Below, one piece after another: positions 25,069 through 39,546 of a DNA stretch of 64,000 bases. Source of the DNA: Notospermus geniculatus (taxonomy: Eukaryota; Nemertea; Pilidiophora; Heteronemertea; Lineidae). The notes beneath the pieces are model-generated. The model was not told the DNA's origin. It worked only from the letters and a program-made list of their open reading frames with translations, and made no database searches. Position 1 is the stretch's first letter; each line of letters begins with the position of its first letter. The DNA is taken from positions 85,367-149,366 of the forward strand of contig NMRB01000281.1 of assembly GCA_002633025.1 (NCBI GenBank), written 5' to 3'. A program made the translations under genes and the position numbers.

Positions 25069-26413
25069 ACTTGAAATTGGCTAAAACGTGATCAGTTCTA
25101 CCGTTTCCTTCAACCATGTAACCAGAAAGTCGCTCTGCCGGCAACGGCAAAAGGCCGAAACGTTGACCCAGGACAGGACGTCTTACAAGTCACGTAATCG
25201 CCACAGCTTGGAGAAAATACCGTATTAGGCTACATAGGACTTTCCAAACTCTTTCGTTTCTGGAAGTGGCCCAGATGGTGAGATGGACCAACGACACCTA
25301 GACTGAGTCGTGAACCAGTTCAGCATTTACATGTACTGTAAATATGTGTACACTTTCTTTAGAGTCGAAAACACTCATTTTCTGCATGCCGAGGTGTCCG
25401 CGCTGAATAGTAGAACCATTGTATCTTCTTTATATCATACTTTATTGTATCTTCTTAATACAACGACAACATTCAGACTGAGAGAATCGCGAACCTAAAT
25501 AACATCTACTGTAAATATGTATAAAGAAGAAGTTAAAGAAGTCAAGTGTCTGTAAACGGTCATTGTACTCGCTGAACATCAGAACCAATGTATCTAGAGA
25601 AAGCCAACATTGTCCCTTTGCATATTCATTCGTCATCTGACGGCAGGGTTGGACAACACTCGGCTTTCTCTTACGTCGTCACCGACACAAGATCCATCAT
25701 CAGCTGATCCTTATGCCAAATATTACATCAAGAGCAGCGCATTAAATATTTATCTAACGGAGATGAAAACTTGACTAAGACGTTAATTACGGTACCCAGC
25801 ATAGACTATGTGAGCACGTTTATGACCAACTACGTCAACACGGTTCAGAATGCACGGGTACATCTCATAAATTACGTTTTTGATGCTAAAAACTATTCAA
25901 TGCTCGGGCTCCCAAGCTATCTCTCCCCGGCACTCTTAAAGAAGAGACTGGTTGGCTATTAACCCACCCTGGCATCACCAAACTGCTGCCAGATGTTGAA
26001 GTCGACCAATCACAAAGAAGAACTGGTAATCTCTTAAAGCAGCCAGTTCGAACGCGCCTTTTGCATCAAATGACTTTGAGACGATCCCAAATAATGTCCC
26101 ACCAGAAGCATGTTGTTGCCAACCACAACGCACTTAAATCTTTTTCTTGCTCGAACGACGACGACAACCTCATCTTAGGATTACGAGCTCCCTGTGGCGG
26201 CAGCAGAACGAGAGGAAGCAAGTTACATTAGAAGCTGACAAAGAAGTCAATTAAGCTGTAATTATTGTAAATTAATCAAATTATTGAGGAAGATTTCGGG
26301 GACGAAATGGAAGCTTTCGAGTCGACTGACTGTGGCGTTTGTTTGAGAGTTCATCAAAACAACTTCAACCAAACAAGAAAAGAAACACGGGATTCGTGAT
26401 GACATCCATATTA

Positions 26414-26813
26414 GGGAGTTTTCGCAAATCTGACGAAAAACGAAGTACGAAATACGAAACTGGACGTCATATCCATGACGTAATGTATTTCAGGAAATGG
26501 CTGGTACCACAAATGTCCCTCCTGCCAGTGCGTCTTTTAGCATGTCATGTAAGATCGAAAGAGTTATGGGGCATCTTGAATTTTTAAATTTCCAATTCGT
26601 ATCAACGAAGTGGAAACGAAAGATAAATTTCAAAGTTTAATATACACCGTACCTCTGTTGTTCTAACGTCATACGCTAAAAGACGCTCTTGCAGCAGGCG
26701 ATATTTGTGGTACCAGCCATTTCCAGAAATACATTACGTCATGGATATGACGTCCAATTTCGTATTTCGTACTTCGTTTTTCGTCAGATTTGCGAAAACT
26801 CCCTAATACCATG
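26414..26813. mobile_element. 400-bp TA-flanked inverted-repeat element, copy 1
   Basis: The ends GGGAGTTTTCGCAAATC and GATTTGCGAAAACTCCC are inverted and followed inward by TGACGAAAAACGAAGTACG and its complement. TA flanks both sides (26412-26413, 26814-26815). A related copy is at 48726-49110. The TA target suggests a Tc1/mariner-type origin. Confidence 0.75.
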
Positions 26814-26998
26814 AAATACCATGAACTCGTATCCAATCATGTGGAACGAAAACTTTTGAGGCAAAGCGTTACTGCTGAAAAATACAGGTTACCTCGTGCA
26901 CCTTGGGCTACCTGTCAGTTGTCATATGGACCGAAACTTAGTCTGGGAGGCAACGTGCTGGTTGTCGACGACGGCGATCGCGACTCGCGACGTCATTA

Positions 26999-27237
26999 GA
27001 GAGGTTAAGATTTTACTCCGAGAACGAGAACGAGAACGTGGTGACTTTGTGACATGCCTGTAACTTCTCTGACAGCAAGAATCCAGCTTTTAGAACGGTG
27101 TGTTCTTCATTGGAAGACATCCGCCACTGTTACTGTGAAAAACAATCCGAGTTACCTCCAGATGGTTTTGTGATACAAGTCCCATTCTCTTGTCACCACG
27201 TTCTCGTTCTCGTTCTCGGGGCGCATCTTAACCTCTC
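26999..27237. mobile_element. 239-bp TA-flanked inverted-repeat element
   Basis: The ends GAGAGGTTAAGAT and ATCTTAACCTCTC are inverted, with CGAGAACGAGAACGAGAACG against its complement further in. TA flanks both sides, and ATT is possible if the ends are set one base further out. The terminal GAGAGGTT is shared with 14848-15244. Confidence 0.65.
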
Positions 27238-28686
27238 TATTAACTCTGAACCAAGCCTTCCTGAGAATTTTATGACGTACGATGGTAGATATATGGAAGA
27301 AGGGATGCCGTAGGTCCGATAGCATCACCATAAGTTACTCTGTCGTCTTCCAAGACCCAAGCGCTCAAGTTGAATATTGCCATCCATAGAAGCGGGCATT
27401 GACGTGAGTGCAAGGATTCAAGATTGGAAAGTTGCTAAGAGGGGCGCGGTAGATAATCTCGATAGATAATATCGCCGTACCTCGATGGCGGGCGCCATTT
27501 TCTTAATGGTGCATGATGAGCAATGAAGCTGTTGAAGGGGCAAAATATCGTCGTTAATTAGCGACGCCGCTGCGAGCGACGAAAAAGAAGTGTTTTCATC
27601 GGCGTAAAAAAACAACATTAATTGGTCTTATGGATGAAGCTTGCCTCCAAAAGTCCTTTCATCTTGGTTCAGCAGTAAATCTCCTTGGCAGAGAATTAAC
27701 ATTGATTCTACTCTCAGCCTTTGAACCATGAATCATGGATACTACGATTGGTAAATCTGCTCATCACGGATTCCGTGCCACTGTTGAGGGCGTCAGGATC
27801 GTATAAACAATCACGTTTGACGTCAACTGCATTATTTACTAACACGCAGACAAAAAAACTCTGCGGAGAAATCTCCTAGAATCTCACGAATGTGGTCGCT
27901 TCAATAGATGGCGCACTAGAGGACCTGACAGTGCTGCCACCTGCTGGTGGAACTTTACAATAACCGCCTTTACCACGAATCAAATCGCATGCCGACTCAT
28001 TGGTTACTGCTGTGCCCGAGTTGGGGATGAAAGCACGCTGAAAGTCGTCGATAAACCTTCTTTGTGCATGACATTGCCTTCAGCATGTGATGTCAGTTAC
28101 AACAAACGTTGAAAGACTTTGTGACACGACAGCAAATAAAAGAAGAGACTGAACACAAAGCGGTTACTGTTTCCTTTTCTTAGGTAGGGCCCCTATATCT
28201 AGGTTCGGTCATGTCATTTCTCTACACCAACTGAATCACTTCCTTAATGGCATGCGCCGAGTGCAAATAAACAAGGAACACTTGAAATGAACAAAAGTGA
28301 ACGTGGATTTCTTTGCTAACTCCCTCGAGGTCTCGTGCGTGCTAATTGAAATAGCTCGGGGATGATACAACGAAAATTTATCCCGGTAAAATCACGTTTG
28401 CGTATCGCCACAAGGAAACACACGTGGTGTAATTCTCGAGTTATGTAAATTTGGACCCGTGGCAAGTCCCCCGATGAAGATCTGTTACAGACAGCTTGAA
28501 GCTTTATGAACAGTTTCTCATTCAGACATCACTCAGTCTTAAAAGGAAGTGTTCATCGTAAAACGCTCGAGAAGTGCGTGCAGCATCGTCTTCAGGGAAG
28601 CATCGTGTCGGCTGTCACCACCATCTGATGTCAGGGATGTCGAGATCTAAAGACAACAGCACACCGGGCGATATCGCAAGCGATCT

Positions 28687-28809
28687 GGGCCCATATTCAT
28701 AAAACCTTGCTAGGCTTAGTTGCCTGCTAAAGTACCTAGTTTGTACAGGCCAATGGACACAACTAGCAACCAACTAAGCTAGGAAGGTTTTATGAATATG
28801 TATGGACCC
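28687..28809. mobile_element. GGGCC-ended foldback, 123 bp
   Basis: The left arm GGGCCCATATTCATAAAACC pairs with GGTTTTATGAATATG...GGACCC on the right. It is one of four elements here that share GGGCC..TAT.CA.AAA ends but have unrelated interiors. The target duplication is unclear. Confidence 0.65.
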
Positions 28810-29577
28810 TGATCGCCAGCCACCGCAGACAAGGCGATATCTCTTTGTGCTGTTTCATATTTGGCGAGCATCGCTGGCGAGAAGATTCCACGCATCGCTG
28901 TCCAGCACCTGGCGTCAACAGCTGACTTTGCTCGCTGCTGATCCAATATCGCCTGGTGAGGTGCCTGCTTGGTATCTCAGCCAGAATTTTGTCCAAAGAC
29001 ACATAGCAACGCTGAATTCTCAAATTCTGAAGCAATGCGGAAGGCGGTGCGAAGCCATCCAAAATACTGGTAATAACTGGAGAAGAAAAGTCACGTGATC
29101 GGAACGGATGCTGGCAAGAAAATCATATTACTTCATCTTTTTTGCTGATGACGGCGTTGTCTGGTACATTGTACACGCTTTGTTGATTTGATAATCTTTT
29201 TTTTGATCATTGAACGTCTCGTTCTCGTTCAGCTGGTGGATTTCCGTCACGGAAATTGGAAGGGACTTTATTGCCGGCGACAGATTACCATCGACTTGGT
29301 CGTCTGCTTCATTTCGATTATGTGTTCATCTTTGTTGAAGTAAGGATCGGTGATGTAATTATAGCAGTTTTATCTTAGCTAATGTACTCTTGGAATATTT
29401 ACGTTGGATCAAGTATCTTCACCTATCTGACTTGAGGCAGTTGGTTTGTGGATTTGACAGGTTCATGTAAACTGTCTTCACAGTTTCGATCGATCTCAGG
29501 ACACACAGCCACGTCGCGACTATACTTCCTACTTTTGTCAGGAGGCCATGTGCTTTAGGTTGCCTACCAGCAAAGTC

Positions 29578-29710
29578 AGGGTCCACCGCAAAGAAAGTCC
29601 GATAGTGCTTCCGGTGCCTATCGGCCGTTAATAGTTAATGGGAAAATGCGTTATAACTGACTGCTGATAGGCGCCGGGAGCACTATCGGACTTTATATGC
29701 GGTCGGCCCT
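29578..29710. mobile_element. Foldback, AGGGYCnACCGC ends
   Basis: AGGGTCCACCGCAAAGAAAG at the left pairs with CTTTATATGCGGTCGGCCCT at the right. The next bases (TCCGATAGTGCTTCCGGTGC) also pair with the right arm. It is 133 bp long with no coding capacity. Confidence 0.6.
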
Positions 29711-30974
29711 GGGCTGTACTGCACTGCTCAAACGAAGTATGTCTCTCTTTGTGTCCATTGACTTCTACTGAACAATAGCTGGCCTACCAATTCTTCAGGA
29801 AACAACATCAGCCAATCAGCGTCACGTTCTCACACTGATAGGCAATGACAGGCCCGGGCAAAAGCAAATAGCTTTGTTTGATTGGAGCGTTGACGCTGGC
29901 GTAAGCATAAACGTCATCTCTTTGCCTTCGCGTGATCAATCGTTTTCTAATGAAGCAAAAAATGACATGATTTCGTTGTGCCTCTCCTTGCCTCCTCATT
30001 CATGACATAACCTGTTAGAAAACACCGCCGGCTTTGTAGCTCATTAGCGAGCACCTAAAGGAAAATGCTTCGTTTAGTGAACATGCGTATTTCAGTTTCC
30101 TTTTTAAAGGCCTCAAGCCACCTGCAGCACACTTACCTCCCCCCCCCCCCAATCCNTAAACACACAGCAAACGACAGGTTTTTTTCTGACTTGCTTGAAG
30201 ACAAAACCATCGAGTAGAGCTGCCGGAAAGGTTTTTAATTCAAATTCTCCGACGAAGATACAAAAACATTTCTTACTGGTGTAATAGGAAACGTTACCGC
30301 CGTGATACAATGTCAAGGGTAGAAAAGATTCCAATGTACAGCGAACATTAGATATGAGTGACCACTTTCCCAGGGCTTTATACGACCTCACCGGACAACC
30401 TCATTGCTCTGAGACAACCGTTTGGCTGCAGAAGCGAGTTTCTTGCAAGAAAGGAGGAAGAATTACAGCAGGAACTAGCCGAGAACCGGATTTGAGGCAC
30501 GTTTTGTTTGGCTTCAGTTGTAAAAGCATTTTGAACAATCGTCATCACCGATCTCTCTGAGGAATTAAGTGGAAGAACAGCATTGTCGTTTGAACTCTCG
30601 CTGGATGGAGATGGATTGTCTATGATGACAGATGGTTCTCCCCTTACTCTGTTGGCACATGCCGCTTGACAATATTTACCCCATTACAGTTATTGATCAT
30701 CACGCACGGTAAACATGTCTAGAACAGCGAGTCACACCCCGAGACCAAAGCAACATCTGTCAAAAGTCGATGATAAAGCTGCTTATAGAAAAGAGGAAGA
30801 CGATTACAAAAGCCAGCCGGTAATGTTCTTACAGGTGGCCGAAGGTCTTATTGCCGAGTTATAAACCTCTCCTTACCATTTAAGTTTCCTGACATCTGGT
30901 TGCAAGGTCGTAGAACTTTTTGACTGGTGAGCATATATCACACCGTGGCGCAGAAACTACAGCGAACAGTGCTT

Positions 30975-31130
30975 GCATGGTCTACCACCAATGTTTTCCC
31001 TATTGTTCTTGAATGGCCTACCACCAATGCCTTCCCTATTGTTCTTGCATGGCCTACCACCAATGCCCTCCCTATTGTTCTTGCATGGCCTACCACCAAT
31101 GCCCTCCCTATTGTTCTTGCATGGCCTACG
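30975..31130 (+). repeat. 36-bp tandem repeat, about four units
   Basis: The unit holds GCATGGCCTACCACCAATG followed by CCCTCCCTATTGTTCT, with minor changes between copies. The period is a multiple of three, so open frames run through it in more than one register. No signal, domain or start context supports a protein. Confidence 0.75.
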
Positions 31131-32427
31131 CCAATTCCTCCAAATCCTGTTTGACCAACTGCCAGTTCATCCCCTAGTTTTCGTGTCTCGTTCCCACCGC
31201 ACCCATCGACGACACAGGATTCAACAATTGGCCAAGGTGAGTCGTTATATCACAGCCTGAGGCTATGGTTTCCGCTGTTTTATTACTTGCCTTCGAAGCA
31301 GACACGCTAACAAGAATTAGCGACAGGTAAATCTGTACCCTCGGTGTGACGCAGTGTCATTGGTGTTATTAGAAACCTGATCATGATTCATTTATCGCCA
31401 TTCAGTTGGTGGAAAGTGATAATCGGGCTAAGTTGTAACAAAATGAAGACTAAATCAACAAATCTTGCGGCAAATGAAACTAATTAACTCTTAAGTAAGA
31501 GTGGGCGACTCGTTATGATACATCGATGATTTGTAACGCTTCCCAATAAAAACATCTCTGTCCTGTACAGCTTCTCTGCGGCAGCAACACAAAAAAGTAC
31601 AAATAAGAGAAAAGAGACAATCTCCTTTTCTGGCGTTAGAAATGGCCGCGGTCATCACGACTCATTCATCGTCTCTGGTCTTGTCGAGATCAATCCCCAT
31701 CAGCCAAACCATATTGGTTACTCAAACAGCTGAAGTAGATGATTAGGCAAGTTAGCTAGCTACTTGAACCCTAAGCCGTCCTCATTGTCCTCTCCTTACA
31801 AATATCTAAAGGAGCTAACGACCACAGGAGACCGTTCACAAGGGCAGGCGAAAGGTTTTGCTTTCTTGTCAAAGTGAAGAGCTCGCTTGCGTTTTGCCTG
31901 GAGTAGGGATTTTTGTGCATTATCCGTCAACAGGTCTTTATTACCGGGGAGGAAGAATAGGAAATGATGGTGCTGGTTTTGAACTGCTGGGAATGGTAGT
32001 TTAGGGATTCTGGAATACCTGTAGGTGGGTACGGCATATGGGGAGCATCACGAGGCAGTATCTACACCAAGCACTCAAGCTGACACCACAGAGTTCTAAA
32101 AGCAAGTCCCCGGGAGCAAGTCGTCCCTGTACGGATGTTGTAGAGAGAGAGATTAAACACACTTTTTTTCATAATCTCTGGGAAATGCATCATCAGATTG
32201 ATATTTGATTGATTTTCACGGGATTCAACCGGAAGCAATCGTTTCTCGCGATCTGTCGAGGCTGAGTCGCTCACATAGATCAGAAGTTAGAAGATGAAAT
32301 GTCTAAATCTGTTTCGAAGACGAGATTTCCGACGAGATGGCCTCGAGAGAGGAAAGTAATTTAGTGGATGGTAGATTAGAATCATGAGGACAGAGCAGAC
32401 AAAGCTCACAGGTAGAGTTGAAATTAA

Positions 32428-32724
32428 AGGTGCTCTAGTTCGAATTGTAAACATTACGGTTTGTTTATTTACATGGTTGATTGTAATAGTTATTTTTCCT
32501 CGGACAGGTGGCAGCACCGTGTATACCAAAACATTAATGTTATCTATTTTTATATCTATCTTGATAAGTATTCTTATAACTGAAATATATTTATGATTTT
32601 ACGCTCAAAAACAAACAAAAAGTTGTGAAAGGCGAGATTTAATTCGATTTTATCTGATTTGTTAGTACCAGAAGTTGACAATAGGTGGCACACCGTGATG
32701 TTTACAATTCGGACTAGAGCACCT
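32428..32724. mobile_element. 297-bp inverted-repeat element with TTAA flanks
   Basis: The ends AGGTGCTCTAGTTCGAATTG and CAATTCGGACTAGAGCACCT are inverted, and TTAA stands at 32424-32427 and 32725-32728. The TTAA target resembles piggyBac-type elements. The next inner motif, TAAACATTACGGT, also pairs with the right arm. Confidence 0.65.
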
Positions 32725-34959
32725 TTAATGTTTTGGTGGACTGATTCCCCGTCTGTTGCGTTGGCGTATTCGCCGTAAGACGACACCCATTTCGGACATT
32801 CAATTCACAACGGCAAAAACAGCAAAATTTCGCCGTATGCCCACGTATACAGTCAACAAATTCCACAATAGCAAAAACAGCTAGATGTTTGCTCCGCCTT
32901 ATATTAACGTAGGCAAGCGAAAAAATGCAATAATGCGTTATGAATTGAAGCAAATTGTGTGTCATCTCAGTGCACGTCATTTCCCTGTGCGGCATCACGA
33001 TTCTGTTTGATGGTAGGAAAACAACTGGATAAAATCGTCTTCTGATGGTTATACATGTACCAGCAGCTATTCATAACATTGCTTATACTTTCAGAGACAC
33101 AGTGCTCTTAATCATACAGAATCCATTTCTCATTGCTTTTCAGGGCTCCCTCTCTAGGGGGATATCTGCAACCAATGGTGAGGTGAAAGCTCATAAAGCC
33201 GCCAACAGGTTTTGACCTTGGTCAAGAGTACCTGCTTTGGAAGGTCTCTTTATGAAAAGAATATTGTGGCATCCGCAAAATGTGTCTTTTTTAATGCAAT
33301 TACACATTCTATTGGCCTGGATGGCTGTTGGGTTGGTCGAGAGGAATTTGTTTAATATAATCTTGCATTTCATTGGTTAACGAACGGGAATCGGGAATTT
33401 GACGAGTAAAAATCTGAAACTCATGCCAAGGAAAAAGAAAGAACGGACGATGGAATTGGAAATAAAGATGGTGCGGTTCGTTGCTTCCTTCCTCCTTTGA
33501 TCTGTTAATCACTCCTGGTGAACCCGGATGTTCCCCAAGAAACAGATCAAATGGTATAGTTTGGTTGTTCTTTTTGAAAGTTAGGTTTCTCTGACGCCAG
33601 CGTGATGAGTTTTAAATTGAAACCGGTTTTTTCATGTGGTTTGGTTCTAGAATACATTATGGTTCGGATCTGGCAATGTCTCGTTTCAGAAACGTGTAAG
33701 GATATCACAGGTGGCTGGTTGTAAAGTGGCAATGAAGGCATTTAGGCCTACATACGTCATCAAACGACCACTCAACGGGTGCGCAAAGTCAACTTTCTTT
33801 TCACAGTAACAAACATTCAGAGAAACATGAACCAGTAAAGTCGATATTCCCACTGACACATGGTGAGCTGTCACAAAGCCTTCCCAGAGAGACAATTTAT
33901 TCCCGTTTTCTACCTGTAGAGTTCAGACGGATTCTGTAAGTGGCTCAGGTGTCACCCTAATCACTTTATTCCGACGCGTGGTCATCTTCTAAAGTGAGCA
34001 AGACGATTGTGAATCTAACTTGATTGCTATCTTACCAAAGCAATCAGGCTCACAGTCTTTCATGTTGATAAAATTCAATCACAAACAATCTAAACGCTTG
34101 GTTTATCTTGCTGCTGCTTTCTGCTTAACTTCAACAATGTCCGCCATTGCTGACGTCGACGTCATGACGCAAAGCCGGGAGGCAAATGCATTGTTGACGT
34201 CATCATGACGCGGCGCAAACCGGGGGCAAAACGCGCAGCCAACAGAACGATGTTGCGTCCTGGAAACGATGAACAATGGCTGAAATTTCGCATCGCAGAA
34301 GACGCCTTCAGGCTTTAAGAAGTGGAAACGAAAATACAGCAGTAATGAGCATGAGAAGAGGATTAAAGTAGCAGGAAGCAATATCTGTTTGATGTGGTAA
34401 CGTTGTTTTAAACAGACCTCGACGGGTTCCTGTGAAGGACGTTGATTCTTGTACTATGTGGATATGATTGGGAAGACGAGGCTGAATAAATGCCACGTTC
34501 ATTTGTTCATTAGTTCCTCCAAGCCTGATCCCTGAAGACCCTCTAATCACCCAGAGACCGTCGGTATCGGTAACATGGCCTCCGGATCTCTCCGCAGGGA
34601 GAAACAGAATGGAAACGTAATCACGGCCTCTGCGAAATTGCCGTTGTTATCTTGTTCTGGCCCGTTCTAAATGTCGTCGAGTAATTGTGTGTAGAGGAGT
34701 TTGGTTTAGCACAGTGAGGGTACGAGACTCCCCTGGCTTGCCTGGCGTTCTCTGACACAAATGCCATCAAAGGTCCTCGAACTAAAAATCAAATACCTGC
34801 ATTTGTAAAGAAATGATTTGTCTACAAGAAGGTCCATTGCTATACCTTGCCTCTACCTCAGACGAGGCCAAAATATTACCCTGCATAATGCTTTCAGCGA
34901 CGTTATCAGTATCACCCCACTGACAGTGAGGAACCAACATGACACAAGGCGGCGCCACC

Positions 34960-35352
34960 ACCGATCCGACCTAGACTGGTACCCGATCCTAACTATTTTA
35001 CATCGGGCTTTTGCATATGTTAGGACCGGGCGTGCCTACCGCCTTCGTGCCTCTGATTGGTCGGTGCTGGCGCAGGTGGTAAGTATGTGAACTATTATGC
35101 TAATAGATTTTCTATTTTTAACATGGAAAACCCCCGGCGTGATTGGTGAATTTCCTGGGTCAAAGGTCGGTCACCTTCTATCTGCATTCTGGTAAGTCAG
35201 CCGTATTGAGAATTGAATAAATTTACATAATTTACATAAAATTTTCAAGTGACGTCACTGTCAGAATTCCTCCACAAATGGCGGCCAAGACTGGTCCTAC
35301 CATTCAAAAGCGACACCATCGGTAGGACCAGGTACTAGTCTAGATCCGACCG
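34960..35352. mobile_element. Inverted-repeat element, about 390 bp
   Basis: CCGACCTAGACTGGTACC at the left pairs imperfectly with GGTACTAGTCTAGATCCGA at the right. An inner AGACTGGTCCTACC / GGTAGGACCAG hairpin lies in the right half. The borders are approximate and no target duplication is evident. Confidence 0.45.
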
Positions 35353-37268
35353 AGAGACGCGATGACGTCACTTTTGACTCAGTTGACATGGCTGACATTG
35401 CATCAAGGAAAATGTGTCTACATTTTGCGCAGGTTCCTCATAGTGCCGACACGTCACATTATTTCAGAAGAAAGCTGTAAACGAACAATTTGTTTCCAAA
35501 CAAACAGGTATTTTCCCTTCAAAGTCGACAGCTTTTTAATGTTTTATGTTTTAATGATTCCCAAACGACGTTTCACAAAATGCTTTCTCTCCGTTTTTAA
35601 GTGATTTGGTCCGTAAAACAGACGACAGTTACAGCGAATCACTTCGACATCATGAAAGTTTGATGAAACGCTTTGATGTTTCATATATACACATGCAACA
35701 TACGTTGTCTTAAAAGTTGTAGCCGATGTAAAAGGCGTCACTGATGTACGTACGATGAAAATATTGGCAAGAAAACCAATTACGTTAAGTCATCTCCCCG
35801 CCCGTGTCAAAACGTCAGGGAATACGACAACAAAGACCAATATCGTATCATTTTCGTTTTGGGGCCATTAATACTAAAATGTGATGTGGTGTTGACTCTT
35901 CATAATCCATCATAATGGAGCGGGATATTCCTTCGGGATTCGCTCGGCTTCGAGATGAATGTGAGGTGAGACAGTTTAATCAATGTTATTGATTTGGAAT
36001 CAGTGAGTTTTGCGTCAAAGAGGACAATCTGGGTGGCCTCCCAAAGACGGAACTCTTTCCTCTGTTGTGATGATAATTTCGTGTTCAGCGTCGTTTAGAC
36101 ATTCCACATACAGCTACAATCATTCCTCCAAGGTCTGCCCATGGGGATTTCAAGCATACAATCAAACATATGAATGAGCCTTCCAGGCTTTTCACAGAGG
36201 GGCACTACCCGTTAAAATCAGACCTGATTGGGTTTTCTGGGCTTGTTGGTCTGTCTGCAATGCAGGTATCATCAGTTTTGGCCACGTGAGGACGCCACAG
36301 GCGATCGACCAATCACATCTCGACAAGTCCACGTCACGTGACATGGTGCAACCAACCAGAGTTTAGTTACAAAAGGAAGGCTTTCAGGCTAATCCCTTCG
36401 ACCCCCCCTTTCATTTCGTGTTTGAAGTAATCCCACAATTCCCTAGGTAATGGACCGAGTGCCATGTGTTGAATGAAAAGCTGCAGACCTTCGCTTCAAA
36501 GGTCGACCACAGAATAAAACCCGATCTGACGGAAAAAGAGCATCCGTTAGAGTTTTTGTAATAATCCTTCAGTGCTTCACGTAGGTTCACAAAGAACCAA
36601 AAGTATCACTTCAGAGGGATTTTTTTCGACTCCAGGCACGGAACAGGATTTGAGATAAAAAAACTTGGCAAACAAAGACAGGTGTAGCAAGAGAACTTGA
36701 AGGTGTTCCCCCAAGGAAGCTGAAAACCCTTTGAGTAAGAACAGCTGCCATTTGATCATTTGCCCCGCCTGCCCTTCAACCGACCTGTATCTCGCCTCCA
36801 ACCAGGGGCTGTTTGCAAACAGGAACCAAATTACGATGTTATTTGGCCGGCACACGCGGTTTCCTTTCCAATGATTGGTATTTATTGCTGCTAATCTCCA
36901 TGTTCGCGACTTGGGGATTCGCTGAGTGACAACACTCCCTCGTGGACATGGTATTTCCGGTACAAGTCTATTACTGGTGGCATCAAGATGAAGGTCAGCC
37001 TCTAAACAACTTAACTGGTTCCCATCACCGGATGATGGACCATCGGCTACTGTTTAGCGCTAAACTGATGGAAGGTTAGCTGACAGACGTCAGATTGTAA
37101 TGTAGTTGTGTCGTCCGGTTCATTAGTCGCGGACTGGTGACGTCCAGGCTCAGGCATCCTGAAGTAATCAGGCTCGGGCATCCTGAAGTAATCAGTGGTT
37201 CTTTGTGTGCAGTGACGTTGGAACCGAGCACTAAGGACCACTGATTACATGTTCATCATACGAACGTA

Positions 37269-37525
37269 CACTGTTAAAAATGCTGACAGCACTTTGTTGG
37301 CAGCAGAGTAACACAACACTTTTCTGTATTTTGACACCACCCGTTTAGCGTATTTTGATAGCAAAATTGTATGAATTCTACAACAAATGCTGTCTTTTAA
37401 ACTGAGAAACTGTAATCTTGCTGTTAAATTCCAGTGAAAAAAAACAGCAGTTTGCAGTGAAATGAATTTTACATCAAATATGCAGTGAAAATTCTGCTGT
37501 AAATTTACAGATATTTTTAACAGTG
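37269..37525. mobile_element. CACTGTTAAAAAT-ended inverted-repeat element
   Basis: The termini CACTGTTAAAAAT and ATTTTTAACAGTG are inverted, and the body is rich in TTTACAG/CTGTAAA motifs. Similar ends occur in the introns of two channel genes (46829 and 50700). Confidence 0.65.
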
Positions 37526-39439
37526 TACCGGTATGATATCGGGCTCGGGTACTCTCGCTGGGACGATCTTTCCCCTGCTTGATGCTGATAAAGCCAATCG
37601 ATGTGTGTACTGTCAATGTTTCACACACGCCCGAAGCTGCGGAGAGACTATTGCAATCCTTGTAAAAGCAGATAAGTTTCAGTCACGGTCCCAAGCACCA
37701 TTCAGAAGGGCGAACATACGCAGAAAACCAAATCAGATTTGATTATTACCTAATACAGTCAGGTAAGACATGAAGTTACTGGTCTCTCTTATCTCCAGCT
37801 ATTTGTACTGAATGGAGCAGACGACAGATGAAGCTGAACGTCTCGTCTGGCAGGCCGTTTACTCCTGACCATTTCTCTTGATCGTAAGACACGTGATTTA
37901 TAACATACAATGGAAGCATCTTGACATGAGCTAATTCTGGATAATGGTGATGGTCGCAACAAGCCTGTCTCCCTTGATTAGCTGTTGATCAGGGAGTGTT
38001 GTGTTACGCCTCCAAAATAGTTCAATCAGGGATCTTAAAGGTCAGAGAGAATGTATATCAAGCTTATTTGTGTGTACGACCCGAGATCTCATATTAATTT
38101 GGAAACGTACATCGCATGTATCTTCCGAAGGACTTTCCGAGACTGAACTGTTCAAACCATGAAGAGACAGAACATTCCCAATCCCTTTCTCAAGTCAAAG
38201 ATCTCTGTTGCCAATCATCTGCTCTAGAAACATCAACGATTTGGCTTTACAAATGTATTGCAAATCAATGAGTTATAAAAAAATTTGGTTGGGGGGGGGG
38301 ACGTTTGAAGGCATGGACCCCAAACATGCCATCCGCCTCAGTGAGGGGCGTCACTTGCGATTGCCTGACTTTCCTCCTCAAGAAACGTCGTAACTTCCAA
38401 CCTCGACTAACATTTCACTCACTATCTTAGTAATATACATTGTATGACATGAATTTCATGGTTTGGTTTTCATCTTCATCAGCACAGGGTTTATCGAGGT
38501 TTTTCTTCCCAATTTGATTTCTTCTGACTTCAAGCAGAATTTGTATAAGTTTTTTGTTGCTGGTGTGGTGGTGGTTACCGTAAAAAGTTACAAACGTTCA
38601 CAGCACGTCCCAGGTTCCTCATTGTAGCCTACTCCAGTATTGATGACCTCCGAAACAGACGACCGCTTGCCTGCGCTGTGGGGAAACTTCATTCGAGGTC
38701 ATCGAACTCCTGACACCAACGTAACAAAAGGACAGCCTCATCTTCACCTCATCAAGATCAGACAACGCCTATGTTTTTCAAGGAAAAAGAGCCGTATTTA
38801 CGATAGTAATTGTTCACGCAAGGCGCCAGTTGGAAGCCGAAATAATTGCATGAGAAACCTTAAACTGACACAGGACATGACCATGATAACCAGAGTTGAT
38901 TACTATGATATTTATAGGTTGGGCGGGGCTCTGATGACACTGAAGTGCACCACATGACAACCAGCTTTCATTTTCTCACTCACAATACGTATATTTAATA
39001 CCACAGTATGAACGACCGCTCGTTGACCTCTCCAGCAGTTCAAGTTTGGGGTTCAAGATTTCTGCGGATGGAACCAAGGCTCCTCTCTCTAAAACCAAAA
39101 ACTCATCAGCGATGAATTCTTGATAACGCTAAATTCTAATGCAGGTGTCCGGAAAAGCATGTTCTCTAACTTTAAAATTAGAATAGATCCTACTAAGATT
39201 ACTTGCGCTGCTAACGGGCGTTATGACAGTCGATATGATGTTGAGAATTTGCCCTGCTCACATTGGCAGAGATCACAGGCAACTAACCTCGTAGCAAACT
39301 CGATGATAGCATCTGATTAGGTGATTAGAACAACGACATGTTCGTCGTTCCACTGATTCCACGTCTAATGACCGGTTGGCATCGTACCGAATGGGTCGCC
39401 AACCACCAGACAGGCCGGGGTGGGTTGAGGTGGGGCCTT

Positions 39440-39546
39440 GGGCCCGTATGCATAAAGGTGGAACAAGCTTATTCCAGGTATAGCTTCACGTTATAACGTT
39501 AGGTTATACCTGGAATATGCTTATTCCACCTTTATGCATACGGGTC
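39440..39546. mobile_element. GGGCC-ended foldback, 107 bp
   Basis: GGGCCCGTATGCATAAAGG pairs with CCTTTATGCATACGGGTCC. The arms continue for over 30 bp (TGGAACAAGCTTATTCCAGG against its complement). No clear target duplication is visible. Confidence 0.7.

Noticed and set aside
30927-31260. Open frames with a 12-residue periodic peptide
   Set aside because: They are explained by a 36-bp tandem repeat that is open in more than one frame. There is no signal peptide, start context or neighbouring exon.
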